From contig JAAYCM010000075.1 of NCBI GenBank assembly GCA_012729765.1, positions 62,001 to 126,000 on the forward strand: a DNA stretch of 64,000 bases, written 5' to 3'. Below are positions 1 through 10,000 of the stretch, piece after piece. Both the position numbers and the translations under genes were made by a program. The notes under the pieces were generated by a model. That model had not been told where the DNA came from. It made no database searches and was given only the letters and a program-made list of their open reading frames with translations. Numbering within the stretch: the first letter of the stretch is position 1; each line of letters starts with the position of its first letter. This DNA comes from Chloroflexota bacterium. GTDB taxonomy: Bacteria; Chloroflexota; Anaerolineae; Aggregatilineales; Aggregatilineaceae.

Positions 1-1166
1 GTAATCGCGCTGTGCATCCCGACGCCCCAGGCTGGCACCGGCCACAGATCGTCGCGCGGCTCGGTGATCCAGCGCGTGATCATCAGCCCGACCAGCACCG
101 TGAGCGGCAGCGTGATCCACAGGGCGTGGGCCGCGCTCGCCCCGCTGTAGACCAGCGCCCAGACCAGCCCCGCCAGGAACCATCCCGCCAGCGCCCGCTC
201 GAAAAAGCCGCCCTCGCGCACGGCCCGGTAGCAGCCCAGCACACCAAACAGCACGATCCCGATCTCGTAGCGCAGCGCGACCCACAGCGGCCACGCCACC
301 GGCGCGCCGTCTGCCCGCTGCACGAAGCCTTCCAGCCCGGTATAGAGCGCGTTGCCGACCGTCGTCAGGCCGACCGGCAGCAAGTACAGCAGCGTGGCCA
401 CCATCACGACCACGACCGCCGCCGCCAGCCCGCCGCTGGCCCAGGGCCACGCACGCACCAGATCGCGCGTCCCCGCCCCGACATTCGACTCCGGGTCGTC
501 TTCCGTCAGCCACGCGAAGGCGAATCCGAACGCCAGCCCCAGCAGCGCCAGAAAGCCCGCCGGTTCGGCCAGCAAGACCATCGCGGCAAAGGCGACCGTC
601 GCCCCCACCGCCCAGCCGCGCGCCCGGCTCTCGACGAAGCGCAGCACCAGCCAGGGTGCGACCACCGCCAGCAGCATCGACCACACCGCCGGGCTGAGCG
701 TGCGCGCTGCCAGTTCGGCCACCGGCGAGAGCGTCAGCAGCAGGCTGATGATCAGCGGCGGGATCGGCATCAGGTAGCGCCGCCACAGCGCGGGAGCCAG
801 CGCCAGCAGCACGCCGCCCAAGGCTACCGGCAGGCGCGCCGCCCAGTCGCTCGCGGGCAGGAACGTGAAGCTCAGCGCGTTGAGGGCAAAGGTCAGCGGG
901 CTGTCGGCCAGCGCGACCGCGCCCGGCACATCCTGCCGCACGGCTTGCAGCGCCGCCAACGCCTGCCGCGCCTCGGCATCGTTCAGCGGCGCATCGCCCA
1001 ACTGCGCCAGCCGCAGCACCAGCGCCAGCACCGCCAGCACGAGATAGAGCACGACTTCCAGCGTGATCCGCACGTGCAGCGCCGGCTCCGCCCTGGCGGT
1101 CGGCCAGTTGGTGCCGGTGGTTTCCTGAGCGGGCACGCCCGCCGCCTGTTTCACGGTTAAGCTCAT
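1..1166 (-). CDS. GT39/ArnT-like polytopic membrane protein, C-terminus cut off by the window edge
   Basis: An open minus-strand frame runs from an ATG at 1166 to the window edge without a stop, giving about 388 residues. After a hydrophilic N-terminus of about 30 residues comes a hydrophobic segment and then the motif RLAQLGDAPLNDAEA. This resembles the first extracytoplasmic loop of GT-C glycosyltransferases (GT39, ArnT, and the TIGR03663/Agl23-like group), where acidic residues bind the lipid-linked donor. Many further hydrophobic segments follow. It is the last visible gene of the minus-strand glycan cluster, about 165 bp after the DUF2298 gene. The likely role is transfer of a sugar from a polyprenyl carrier on the outer membrane face. 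The exact subfamily, donor and acceptor cannot be read from the sequence. The 3' end is truncated by the window, not by mutation. Confidence 0.7.
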   Translation of the reverse strand, partial: MSLTVKQAAGVPAQETTGTNWPTARAEPALHVRITLEVVLYLVLAVLALVLRLAQLGDAPLNDAEARQALAALQAVRQDVPGAVALADSPLTFALNALSFTFLPASDWAARLPVALGGVLLALAPALWRRYLMPIPPLIISLLLTLSPVAELAARTLSPAVWSMLLAVVAPWLVLRFVESRARGWAVGATVAFAAMVLLAEPAGFLALLGLAFGFAFAWLTEDDPESNVGAGTRDLVRAWPWASGGLAAAVVVVMVATLLYLLPVGLTTVGNALYTGLEGFVQRADGAPVAWPLWVALRYEIGIVLFGVLGCYRAVREGGFFERALAGWFLAGLVWALVYSGASAAHALWITLPLTVLVGLMITRWITEPRDDLWPVPAWGVGMHSAI

Positions 1167-1215
1167 GGTTTCTGCTGCCTGCTTACTCACGTTCCCCAAT
1201 CATAACGGTCCTGGC

Positions 1216-1334
1216 CCTACCCCCTCCCTAAATCCCTCCCCGCAAGGTGGGCGGGACTTGCATACTGCCCGCTGACCTCCCCTTCCCTCCGCGCCAGCGT
1301 GGGGGAAGGGGCCGGGGGATGGGGGGTATCCTAG
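1216..1334 (+). repeat. Inverted-repeat element, copy 1 (orientation A)
   Basis: It has the family layout: CCCTCC..TAAATCC at the left, a first hairpin, a second hairpin of CCTTCCC/GGGAAGGGG type, then GGGGGATGGGGGG. The right end runs into CTAG at 1331-1334, which is the stop codon of the minus-strand DUF2298 gene. It occupies nearly all of the gap between the DUF2298 gene and the partial GT39-like gene. The left outer terminal repeat is not recognisable. Confidence 0.8.
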
Positions 1335-4045
1335 CCCGGCGCGACGCGAAACACCTGCGTCTCGCCGCTGGCGCACACCGGCGCGAACACCGTGCCGAAC
1401 TTGTCCAGCCCGGCCAGGTTATCGCGCTGCACGCTCGGATCGCCCCCCGCGAGCTGCGACGCCATCTGCCGTTCGGCGTTACCCACCACGATATAATCGA
1501 TCCCGTAGCGATCGATAATCGCCCAGGCGCGCTCCCAGTCGAGCGTGGTGTACAGCTCCTGCACGTCGGTCGCCCGGTCGCGGAACTGGCCGCCCTCGGT
1601 ACGCGCATCGGTCACGGCGGGATACGTCTCGCCGCGCCACTGGCGCTCGTGGTTCTGCCACCCGATCAGCGTCGGGATGCCCGTCAGCCCGCTGAAGCGC
1701 CCATAATCCGGCGCGTAGGCCCCGCCCGGCGCTTCGGCCAGCACGGCCCTGCCACCCGGCACCAGCGCGGCGAGACACTGCACCGCCTCAAACTCGCCCC
1801 CCACCATCGCCGGGACGCCGTTGAGCGTCAGCGGCGGCAGATCGGGGCACGCGCCGCCCTGCGCCACCGGATCGCCCGGCTCGCACGCGGCAATCGCGCG
1901 CCGATTGGTGTCCTCGACCAGCGCGCGCGACCGGGTCGCGAAAACCGGGTAGAGCATCCCGGCGGCGAACAGCACGATCACCACCGCGCCGAACGCCACC
2001 CGCCCCACCAGCAGCGGCGATCCGTCATGCCGGGTCTTGCGCACAGCCTCGACCCGCTCCGGCCCGCCGGCCAGCACCGACCAGACCGCGTACGCCGCCG
2101 CCAGGCTGAACAGAATCCAACCCTGGTAGTATAGCTTAAAAACGGTGTTCATCCGCACGCCAAAATTGTCGCGCAGATAGACGAAATCGGGCGCGAGGAT
2201 CAGCACCGCCCCGGCGGCGACCAGCAGCAGCGCGAACGCCGTCGAGCCGCTGTAGGGGGCGACCGGCTCCGGCGCCTGCTCGTCGTCCGGCTCGTCAGGG
2301 GCGGGATGGTACACCGGGCGCGCGAACAGCCGCCCGACCACCACAACGATCATACCGAGCAGCAGCAGCTCGCCCGGAAGCCCACCCAGCCGCCGTTCGA
2401 GCACGTCCGGCACCACATCGCCCAGATCGCGCCCCGGCCCGATCGCGGCATAGACCGAGCCACGCACCTCGTCGCGCTCCCACGCCGCGAAGCCGAGCAC
2501 CGCCACGACCAGAATCCCGGCCACCGCCGCGATCACCAGCGCCGACAGCCCGGCCTGCCAGTTGAAGCGTCCCCGTGCGCGCCGCATCTCGACCGCCAGA
2601 AGCACGGTCAGGATGACCAGGAACACGCCGAATTGCAGGAAAAGCTGCTGCCACTGCGTCGGGAAGATCACATTGGGCAGCACCCCGCCCGCCTGCGACG
2701 TGAAGCTGATCAGCCAGGGCAGATACAACGCCAGCGTCAGCCCGATCATGATCGCCGCAAAGCGCAGGATGCCGAACAGGTCGGCGCGGCGCAGCGCCCC
2801 GGTGCGGTTGACGGCCAGCCGCCGCACGGCTTCCGCCCCGATCAGCAGCGGCAGGTAGATCAGGTCCCACGAGTTCATGAAGACCATCCCGCCGACCCAG
2901 ATCGCGTACAGCGGGTATTCATAGGCGTGCAAGGGCCGCCCGCCCAGCACCAGGTTGAGCGCCAGTCCCACCGCCAGCACCGCGAACGGCAGCGCCAGCA
3001 CATGGGGATGCAGGTCGGCCAGCACGAAGCTGAAATTGGGGAATTCCGCGATCGGCTGCGCCCCAATCGGATCGCCTTGCAGATCGCGGTCGTGGATCAC
3101 GCGGCTGTAGCGGAACCACCACCAGTAGCGCCAGTTGTCGGGATGCTGCGCCTCGTCGTCCCAGTCGGGCGTGCCGTCGCCGTCGCTGTCGATCTGCGTG
3201 CCGTCTCGCTCTTCGACATCCCAGAAGTCGAAATAGCCCGCGCCCACGCCCGGCGTATAGCCACGATAGGGCAGCTCGACCAGCGCCGTGCCCAGGTTAC
3301 CCATCAGGATCAAAAAACACAGCCCCAGCACGCCTGCTGCCAGCGCCGCCCCGACGCTCCCGCCCCGCCAGCGGCGATCCGGCCCGCGCGCCCGCACCAG
3401 GTTATACACCCCGCCCAGCGCGCCGATCCCGGTCAGCGCGAAGACCAGCCCAATCGTGATCCCGAAAGCCGTCCCGCTCGCCACGCCGCTCAGATCGGCC
3501 AGCATCGCCATGAGCACATAGCCGAAATAGTAGTAGCTGATCGCGTACCCGCTCAGCCAGGGGTCGCGCGGCGGAAAGGCTTCGCTGGCGCGGATGCCGT
3601 TCAGGAACATGATCTCCATCGGCTTCTCGGTGCTGCGCATCTCCGGGTTGTGCGCGCGGAAAGCCGCCCAGCCGAACAGCAGCACCAAAAAAAGCACTTC
3701 GGTCAGCACGATCAGGGCGCGGTGCTCGCGTAGCCAGGCCCGCACCGGGGGACGTTCCCCGCGCAGGAACACGACCAGCCCGATCACCAGCACCAGCAGC
3801 CACGCCAGCACCATCGCGCCCGGCGTGTTGTGCAGCAGGCCCAGGCTGCCCAGGAACCAGAACAGGAAGCCGGTCAGCATCAGGCCCGCCGCCCGCGCCA
3901 GGGTATAGCCGCGATCGGGCAGCCCGCCCAGCACGCGGAACAGCAGCGGCCACGCCGCCGCCCCCGCCAGCGTGACCAGCAGCCACCAGCTCAGCACCTC
4001 ACCGCCTTCGCGGCCCAGCCAGTCGATAATCAGGGAACCATTCAT
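1331..4045 (-). CDS. DUF2298 (Chlor_Arch_YYY) polytopic membrane protein
   Basis: A 904-residue protein with some 15-20 hydrophobic segments. It carries the family's signature Tyr run (SYYYFGY, about residue 172) after a KPME..FPPRDPWLSG block, then ADLHPHVLALP, NSWDLIYLP, NTVFKLYYQGW and, near the C-terminus, GIDYIVVGNAERQ. The family is annotated as DUF2298/TIGR03662. Its function is not established, though its topology and acidic loops suggest a GT-C type glycosyltransferase. The gene starts 5 bp after the stop of the 2328-aa fusion gene, whose C-terminal half is a paralogue, so the two are probably co-translated and may work as a pair. The stop codon lies in the CTAG end of a repeat element. 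Confidence 0.85.
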   Translation of the reverse strand: MNGSLIIDWLGREGGEVLSWWLLVTLAGAAAWPLLFRVLGGLPDRGYTLARAAGLMLTGFLFWFLGSLGLLHNTPGAMVLAWLLVLVIGLVVFLRGERPPVRAWLREHRALIVLTEVLFLVLLFGWAAFRAHNPEMRSTEKPMEIMFLNGIRASEAFPPRDPWLSGYAISYYYFGYVLMAMLADLSGVASGTAFGITIGLVFALTGIGALGGVYNLVRARGPDRRWRGGSVGAALAAGVLGLCFLILMGNLGTALVELPYRGYTPGVGAGYFDFWDVEERDGTQIDSDGDGTPDWDDEAQHPDNWRYWWWFRYSRVIHDRDLQGDPIGAQPIAEFPNFSFVLADLHPHVLALPFAVLAVGLALNLVLGGRPLHAYEYPLYAIWVGGMVFMNSWDLIYLPLLIGAEAVRRLAVNRTGALRRADLFGILRFAAIMIGLTLALYLPWLISFTSQAGGVLPNVIFPTQWQQLFLQFGVFLVILTVLLAVEMRRARGRFNWQAGLSALVIAAVAGILVVAVLGFAAWERDEVRGSVYAAIGPGRDLGDVVPDVLERRLGGLPGELLLLGMIVVVVGRLFARPVYHPAPDEPDDEQAPEPVAPYSGSTAFALLLVAAGAVLILAPDFVYLRDNFGVRMNTVFKLYYQGWILFSLAAAYAVWSVLAGGPERVEAVRKTRHDGSPLLVGRVAFGAVVIVLFAAGMLYPVFATRSRALVEDTNRRAIAACEPGDPVAQGGACPDLPPLTLNGVPAMVGGEFEAVQCLAALVPGGRAVLAEAPGGAYAPDYGRFSGLTGIPTLIGWQNHERQWRGETYPAVTDARTEGGQFRDRATDVQELYTTLDWERAWAIIDRYGIDYIVVGNAERQMASQLAGGDPSVQRDNLAGLDKFGTVFAPVCASGETQVFRVAPG

Positions 4046-4050
4046 AGTTT

Positions 4051-7000
4051 CTAGTCGCTCAGCGCGGCGACGCCCTCGCCCAGGTCGGCATCCGGCACCA
4101 CGCGGTAGATCGTATCGTTATACACGCTCTGATCGGGGCATTCCTCGATCGCCGTGATGCCGCTGTGGGTGCAGCGCGGCTCGGCATAGACCACGTTGAG
4201 CAGCCCCAGATCGACCATCGTATCGAACTTCGCCAGCCCCGGCGCGTGCCCGACCGTCAGCAGCGCGATGTCGATGTCCTGGTAGAAGGCGCGCTCGACC
4301 GCCCCCACCACAATATACTCGATGTCATACGCCTGGATCAGGTTCCACGCCGTGCGGATGCCTTCCGTCCCGGCCAGCTCGTAGAACGCGGCGATATTGT
4401 TCTGCCGGGTATGGACCAGCGCGTCCATCGGCGGCAGGCTGCGCTGCTGAATCTGGTGCCAGTCCCAGCCCAGGATCGTCGGCAGCCCGGTGAAGATGCT
4501 GACCCGCCCGCTCCAGTGATAGAGCGGCGTGAACAGGTGCGCTTCCATGATCACCGGCGTGCCTTCGACGTTGTCTTGCAGCCAGCGGATCATTTCATAA
4601 TCGCCTTCGAGCGAGAACCACACGCCGTGCTCGCCGTGAATGGCGTGCCGCATGAATTCCATCCCGTCGAGCGTCAGCGGGGTGTCTTCCACGTTGAAAC
4701 GGTCGCGCGCGCGGGCCGGAGTCGCCAGCAGCGGATAGAGCATCCCCACGCCGATCAGCACCAGCAGCGCCGCCTGCCACGCCGTGCGCAGGGCCGGACG
4801 CCACACCGCCGCGCTGCGCAGCATCCACGCCAGCGCCACCCCGCCCACCACGCTCAGCAGCAGCCAGACCTGGATATAGAACTTGAACACCGTGTTCTGG
4901 CGGCCAATATCGCCTTCCAGCACCACGACCTCAACCCCGATCGTGATCGCCAGCGCCAGCACGATCAGCGCATAGGCCGCCCGCAGCAGCGCGTTCTGGC
5001 GCGGCAGGAAAAACAGCAGCGTCGCCCACGCGATCAGCGGCCCGGCCACTTGCAGCGCCGGAACCTCGCGCACGCCCAGCACCAGCGACACCAGCAGCAC
5101 GGCGATCAGCCCCAGGCCGATCACGCTCACCGGCACGGCCAGCCCGCGCAGCCGCTCGATCCGCACCCGGCGCAGCCAGCCCGCCGTCTGCCACACCAGC
5201 AGCGACGTGATAATGAACAGGAAGATGCCGTGCACGTAGAAGTAAGCCCACAGCGGCGTGCGATCAAGCTCCCAGGGCTGGACGGATGTATAGGCCGTCG
5301 CAAAATAGGCGGTGAACGGCCACGCCGCGATCACCGTGAAGAGCAGGAACAGCGCCACCCGCCCGATCCACGCCAGCAGCAGCCGCTTGTCGAGATAGGC
5401 CCGCAGCGCGATCAACAGCGCCAGATAGATCAGCCCCACCAGCACCAGCCCGGCGATGATCCACACCAGCAGGCTGCCGATTGAGAACGTGACCTCGTTC
5501 AACACGCCCTGCTGCTCGGCCTGGATGCGCTGGAATAGATAATAGGCCACGCGCAGCACGATCATCAGCGGGATCACCAGCAGCACCGGCCACAGCGAGC
5601 GCGCCCGGTCGGGACGCAGGCGTCCCCACAGCCACGCCGCCGCGCGCGAGGGCGGATAGCGCCAGTTCTGACGCACCGCGCCCAGCCACGCGACATACGT
5701 CAGCCCGGCAGCGCCTAAAATCAGGTAGGTGATCCAGTCCCACGAGTTGGTGGGGCGCAGCACCCCGACCGCCAGCCCGCCCAGCGCCAGCGCGATCGCG
5801 GCTTCCCACCACGCCCGCTGCGCGTGTCCCGCCCCGATGATCTCGCCCACCAGCCACAGCAGCACGAGCAGCGTGACCGGCATGGCGATCATGTGGGCGT
5901 GCAGGTCGCCGTAGAGGAAGGTGAAATAGGGCATCTCCGCGATCGCATTTTGCCCCGCCCCGCCCGGCAGCTCCGAGATGATGCGCGTCGGCGCCCAGTA
6001 CCAGCGGTGCGAGTGCATCGGCAGCGGCTTCCCGTCGAGCACCTGCCCCAGCCCGCCGAAGAACGCCCGCATCTGGCCGCGCACGTTGTTCAACCCGTGC
6101 TCCCAGATGCGGAACAGCGGCGGGTGGTTGGCCTCGTCGTCGATATAGGCGTCGGTCCGGTCCTGCGCGATCTGGGCCAGTTGCAGCGTCTCGCTGCCCT
6201 CGTCCGGATCGCGCCCGTAGTCGTCGCGGAAGTCCTCGACCGCTTCCCGGTAGAAGTCGTCATAGATTTCGAACCGCCGCGCTTCCAGTTCGGCCTCGCG
6301 CTCCTGGTACAGCATCGGCTGCGGAATCCAGCCGCCGAGCTTGGCCGTCTCCGTGACGAAGACATGCACCGTGCCCAGGTTGCCGATCACCACCGCCAGG
6401 ATCACCGCCAGCAGGCCCGCCAGCCACGCGCTGCCCCTCGGCTGGCGCGGCTCGACGTGACACGGGACCGGCACACCCGGCGGCGGCACCGGCAGGCCCG
6501 CCGTCGCCCCGATAATCGTTCCGGGCCGCACGATGCGCGACCGCACCCAGTTATAGGCGACGCTGAACACGCCGATCCCGGTCATGGCATACAGCGTCGG
6601 CAGGATCAGGTTGTAGGCCACCGCCGGATTCAGCCCCAGCAGCTTGACCGGCGCGCCAACGATCACATAGCCGAAGTAGTAGTAATTGATGTACCCGCCC
6701 GAAAACCAGGGGTCGAGCGGTGGAAAGACGGTGCTGCGCAGCACGGCATTGAAATAGGCGAAGTCCATCGGCTTCTCGCCGCCAAAGCTGCCGTGCCACA
6801 AGTCGGGATTGCTCAGCCGCACGCCGACGAAGAACGTGAACAGCGCCAGCGTCAGCCCCTCGACCGCCAGCAGGTGCCGCCAGTTGGCGCGCACATACTG
6901 CCGCCACTCGACGCGCCGCCGCCACAGCAGCGCCCCGCTGATCAGCGCCAGCCCGGCCAGGATCAGCGCGAGGCCCGGCGCGGTCCAGGTCAGGAGGTTG

Positions 7001-10000
7001 AGCGTCCCGCCCAGCCACGCGATCCACGCCACCACCAGCCACGCCGCGATCTTGGCCGCCGGATAGCCGCGATCGGGCAGGCCCGGCAGGCTGACGTACA
7101 GCAGCGGCCACGCGATCCAGCCCGCGACGATCATCAGCACCCACCACGCGAGCGCCGCCACAATATCGCTGCGGTTGATCCAGTCGTCCAGGTCGAACAG
7201 ATCCGACCATGTGCCGCCCTCGCGCTGAATCGTCAGCTTGTCGTCGGGCAGCATCAGCATCGTCGGGCTTTCCGACGCCTGTTTGGCCCCCCAGGGCACC
7301 ACGCCCAGCGGCTCCGGATCGACGGCGTAGCTCATGATCGCGCTGCTGGCCTGCCGCAGCGAGACACTGCTCAGGATCGCCTCGGTGTTGGCCGGGGAAT
7401 AGGCGTCCGTCTTGCGAAAGACGAACACGACCGGGTGATCGTAGACGTGGAACGCTTCCTCGGCTTCCCAATGATCGTTGAGCCAGCCGGGCAGATCGTC
7501 GGTCGGCAGGATTTGATCCTTGAACGTGATCGGCCCCAGCGACGGCGGCGACTCGAAAGTCTTGACCAGCTCGAAGCCCAGCCGCCCGTCGAACAGCGCG
7601 TCATAATAGGCCAGCGTCATCGGCCAGCGCATCGGGATGCGCGACAGCGAGTCGTAGAAACGGTTGCTGGTGATCACCAGGTAATCGGCCTGGTTGAGCG
7701 CGTTGGTCATCGCGCCGCGCTTCTGCGGCGTGTCTTCCGCCACGATCCACAGCTTGAGGCCCTGGTAGTGCGAGTCGTAGACGTTGAACGACGCGCAGGT
7801 ATACGACGACAGCCCCGACGGCAGATCGTCGCGGTAGGGCATGTCGTCCGGCAGCGGACACACCGGCCAGGGCACCGGATCGTCCCAGTCGCCTTCCCAG
7901 GCCACCACCGGGCCGGACGTGTAGATCGGGTCCTGCGCCTCGACCAGCAGCGTTACGATCTGGCGGGTGCCCTGCGCGTCGGTGCGCCGCACGTCGAGCG
8001 GCGGGTCGAATGTCACCATGCGCGGGCGGCCCAGCGGATCGGCATCTTCGTTGAAATCGCCGGTGATCGTGGCCGACGTCTGCGCGCCGTCCGGCCCGAC
8101 CAGCGTCAGGCGCAGCGTCTCTTCGCCCGCGTCGCGCAGCGGATCGCCCAGGTGCGGAATCTCGATCTCGCGGATCACGCCGTCGATCGGCACTTCGAAC
8201 TGGATCGTGTCGCCGCCGCCCACCGTCCAGATCGTCGGCACGCTGGGGATATCGTCGCCATAGCCGGTCAGGAGCGGCTGGTCGTCCAGGCTGAGATCGA
8301 CACCGATCAGCGTGTCGTCCGCGTCAAGCTGCACGCCAACCATCAGATCGGCGGTGATCGGCCCGGCGGCGCTGGTCACGTCGTGGACGAGCATCGCCGG
8401 CCCGCCCTCAATCACGGTCAGCTCCAGCACATACCAGGGGTGATCGTTGGTCGGCGCGAACCCCGGCGCGACTTGCAGCGCGATCTCCGCTTCGGGCTGG
8501 AGCACGTAGCGCCCGCCGTAGGGTGACGCGCTCTGCGACAGGTCCTCGCTCAGTTCTGTCTCATACAGAAGCTGCCGCCCCAGGGCCGGATCGTTGAGGA
8601 ACAGCCGCACGCGCAGCGTTTCTTCGCCCACGTCCTCAGCCGGATCGCCCAGGTGGTAGAACGTGATCCCGGTCAGGGTGCCGTCGCCGGGCACGTTGAA
8701 GGTCAGTTCATACGGTGTGTCCGGCTCCAGGTGGGCGGCGGAGAGCGGCGCGCCGACCCAGGTTCGCCCAATGTTGACCAGCTCGCGCCGCCCGTCCTGG
8801 CCCTCGACCCAGATGCCGAAGTCGCCCGGCACGTTCTCGAAGAACCAGCGCGACGCCGCGACACGGGTGAGCTGCTGGCGGTGGATGTTGTGCACGCCGA
8901 AACCGTAGGCCGCCGTGTAGCCGGTCACGATCACCAGCAGCCCCGCCGCCGCGCCGAAGGCCAGCCGCCGCCGGGCGGTCGGGTGCGCGATCCGGGCCTG
9001 CCGCGCGCGCGCCGCCAGGCTCCACAGGCCCCATGCCCCCAGCACCGCCAGCGCCGGGTAGACCGGCAGGAAGTAGCGCATCGTCGTCACCCAGCGCCCG
9101 CCCAGCCAGCCGAAATAGACCAGTATCCAGACCACCGGGATCGCGTGGCGCGTCCAGTTCGGCCCGCCGCGCAGGATCGTAAATCCGGCCCAGGCCCAGG
9201 CCGCCCACGCCGCCAGCCCCAGCGGAATCCCGAAGCCCCACAGCACGATATTCCGCCAGGGGAAGAAATAGGGCGTGCGGTTGGCCCACTGGTGATTCGG
9301 CGGCGCGTCCCACGTGCCGGATGTCATCACGTTCGCTTCATTGATGTCCTCGCGCCAGCCGGGGTTGAGTTCCAGCCCCAGCAGGCCCGGCCCCAGGAAG
9401 GCGTGCGGCTGGAGCAGCCGGAACACGATCAGCGACACCAGCGCCGCCGCCATCATCCCCGTCACGGCGTAGGCCACCAGCCGCCGCCGCTGCTCAGCGT
9501 TCAGCGCCCGATCCAGCGCGGGCAGCATCCGGATCAATCCCGCCAGCACGATCACGCCCGCCACCGGCGCGACGTTCACCCGGCTGGCGGCTGCCCCACC
9601 GAGCGCCACGCCAAACAGCGCGTAGTCGGTCAGTTCGCTCTGATCGAGCACGATCAGCACTGCCGCGGCCAGCCCGACCAACAGCGCCGCGCCGGGGGCC
9701 AGCCCATCGACCAGCAGCCCGATCAGCAGCGCCAGCCACATGATCCCGACCGCTCCGGCCACCAGCGCGGTACGCGGTGCCAGCGATCCGCGCCGTGACC
9801 GGCGGCGTAACGCCTGGGCCGCCGCGAAGCAGACCAGCGTCACCAGCGCGTAGATCAGACTGCTGAAGCCGAGCGCCTGGATCGAGCCGGACAGCGGAAA
9901 ATCACGCGGGGCGGCCAGATCGAGCACCGTCCAGCCGAGCAGATACACCAGCGACGCGATCACGCCCGACGCCGCCAGCGGCAGATCGCCGTCGCGGATT

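Noticed and set aside
12..1160. Long plus-strand open frames opposite the glycan operon (also around 2306-3733, 4165-5484, 5824-8526 and 12361-14592)
   Set aside because: They are antisense shadows in GC-rich DNA: Arg/Gln/His/Pro-rich translations without domains, lying over minus-strand frames with clear protein families.
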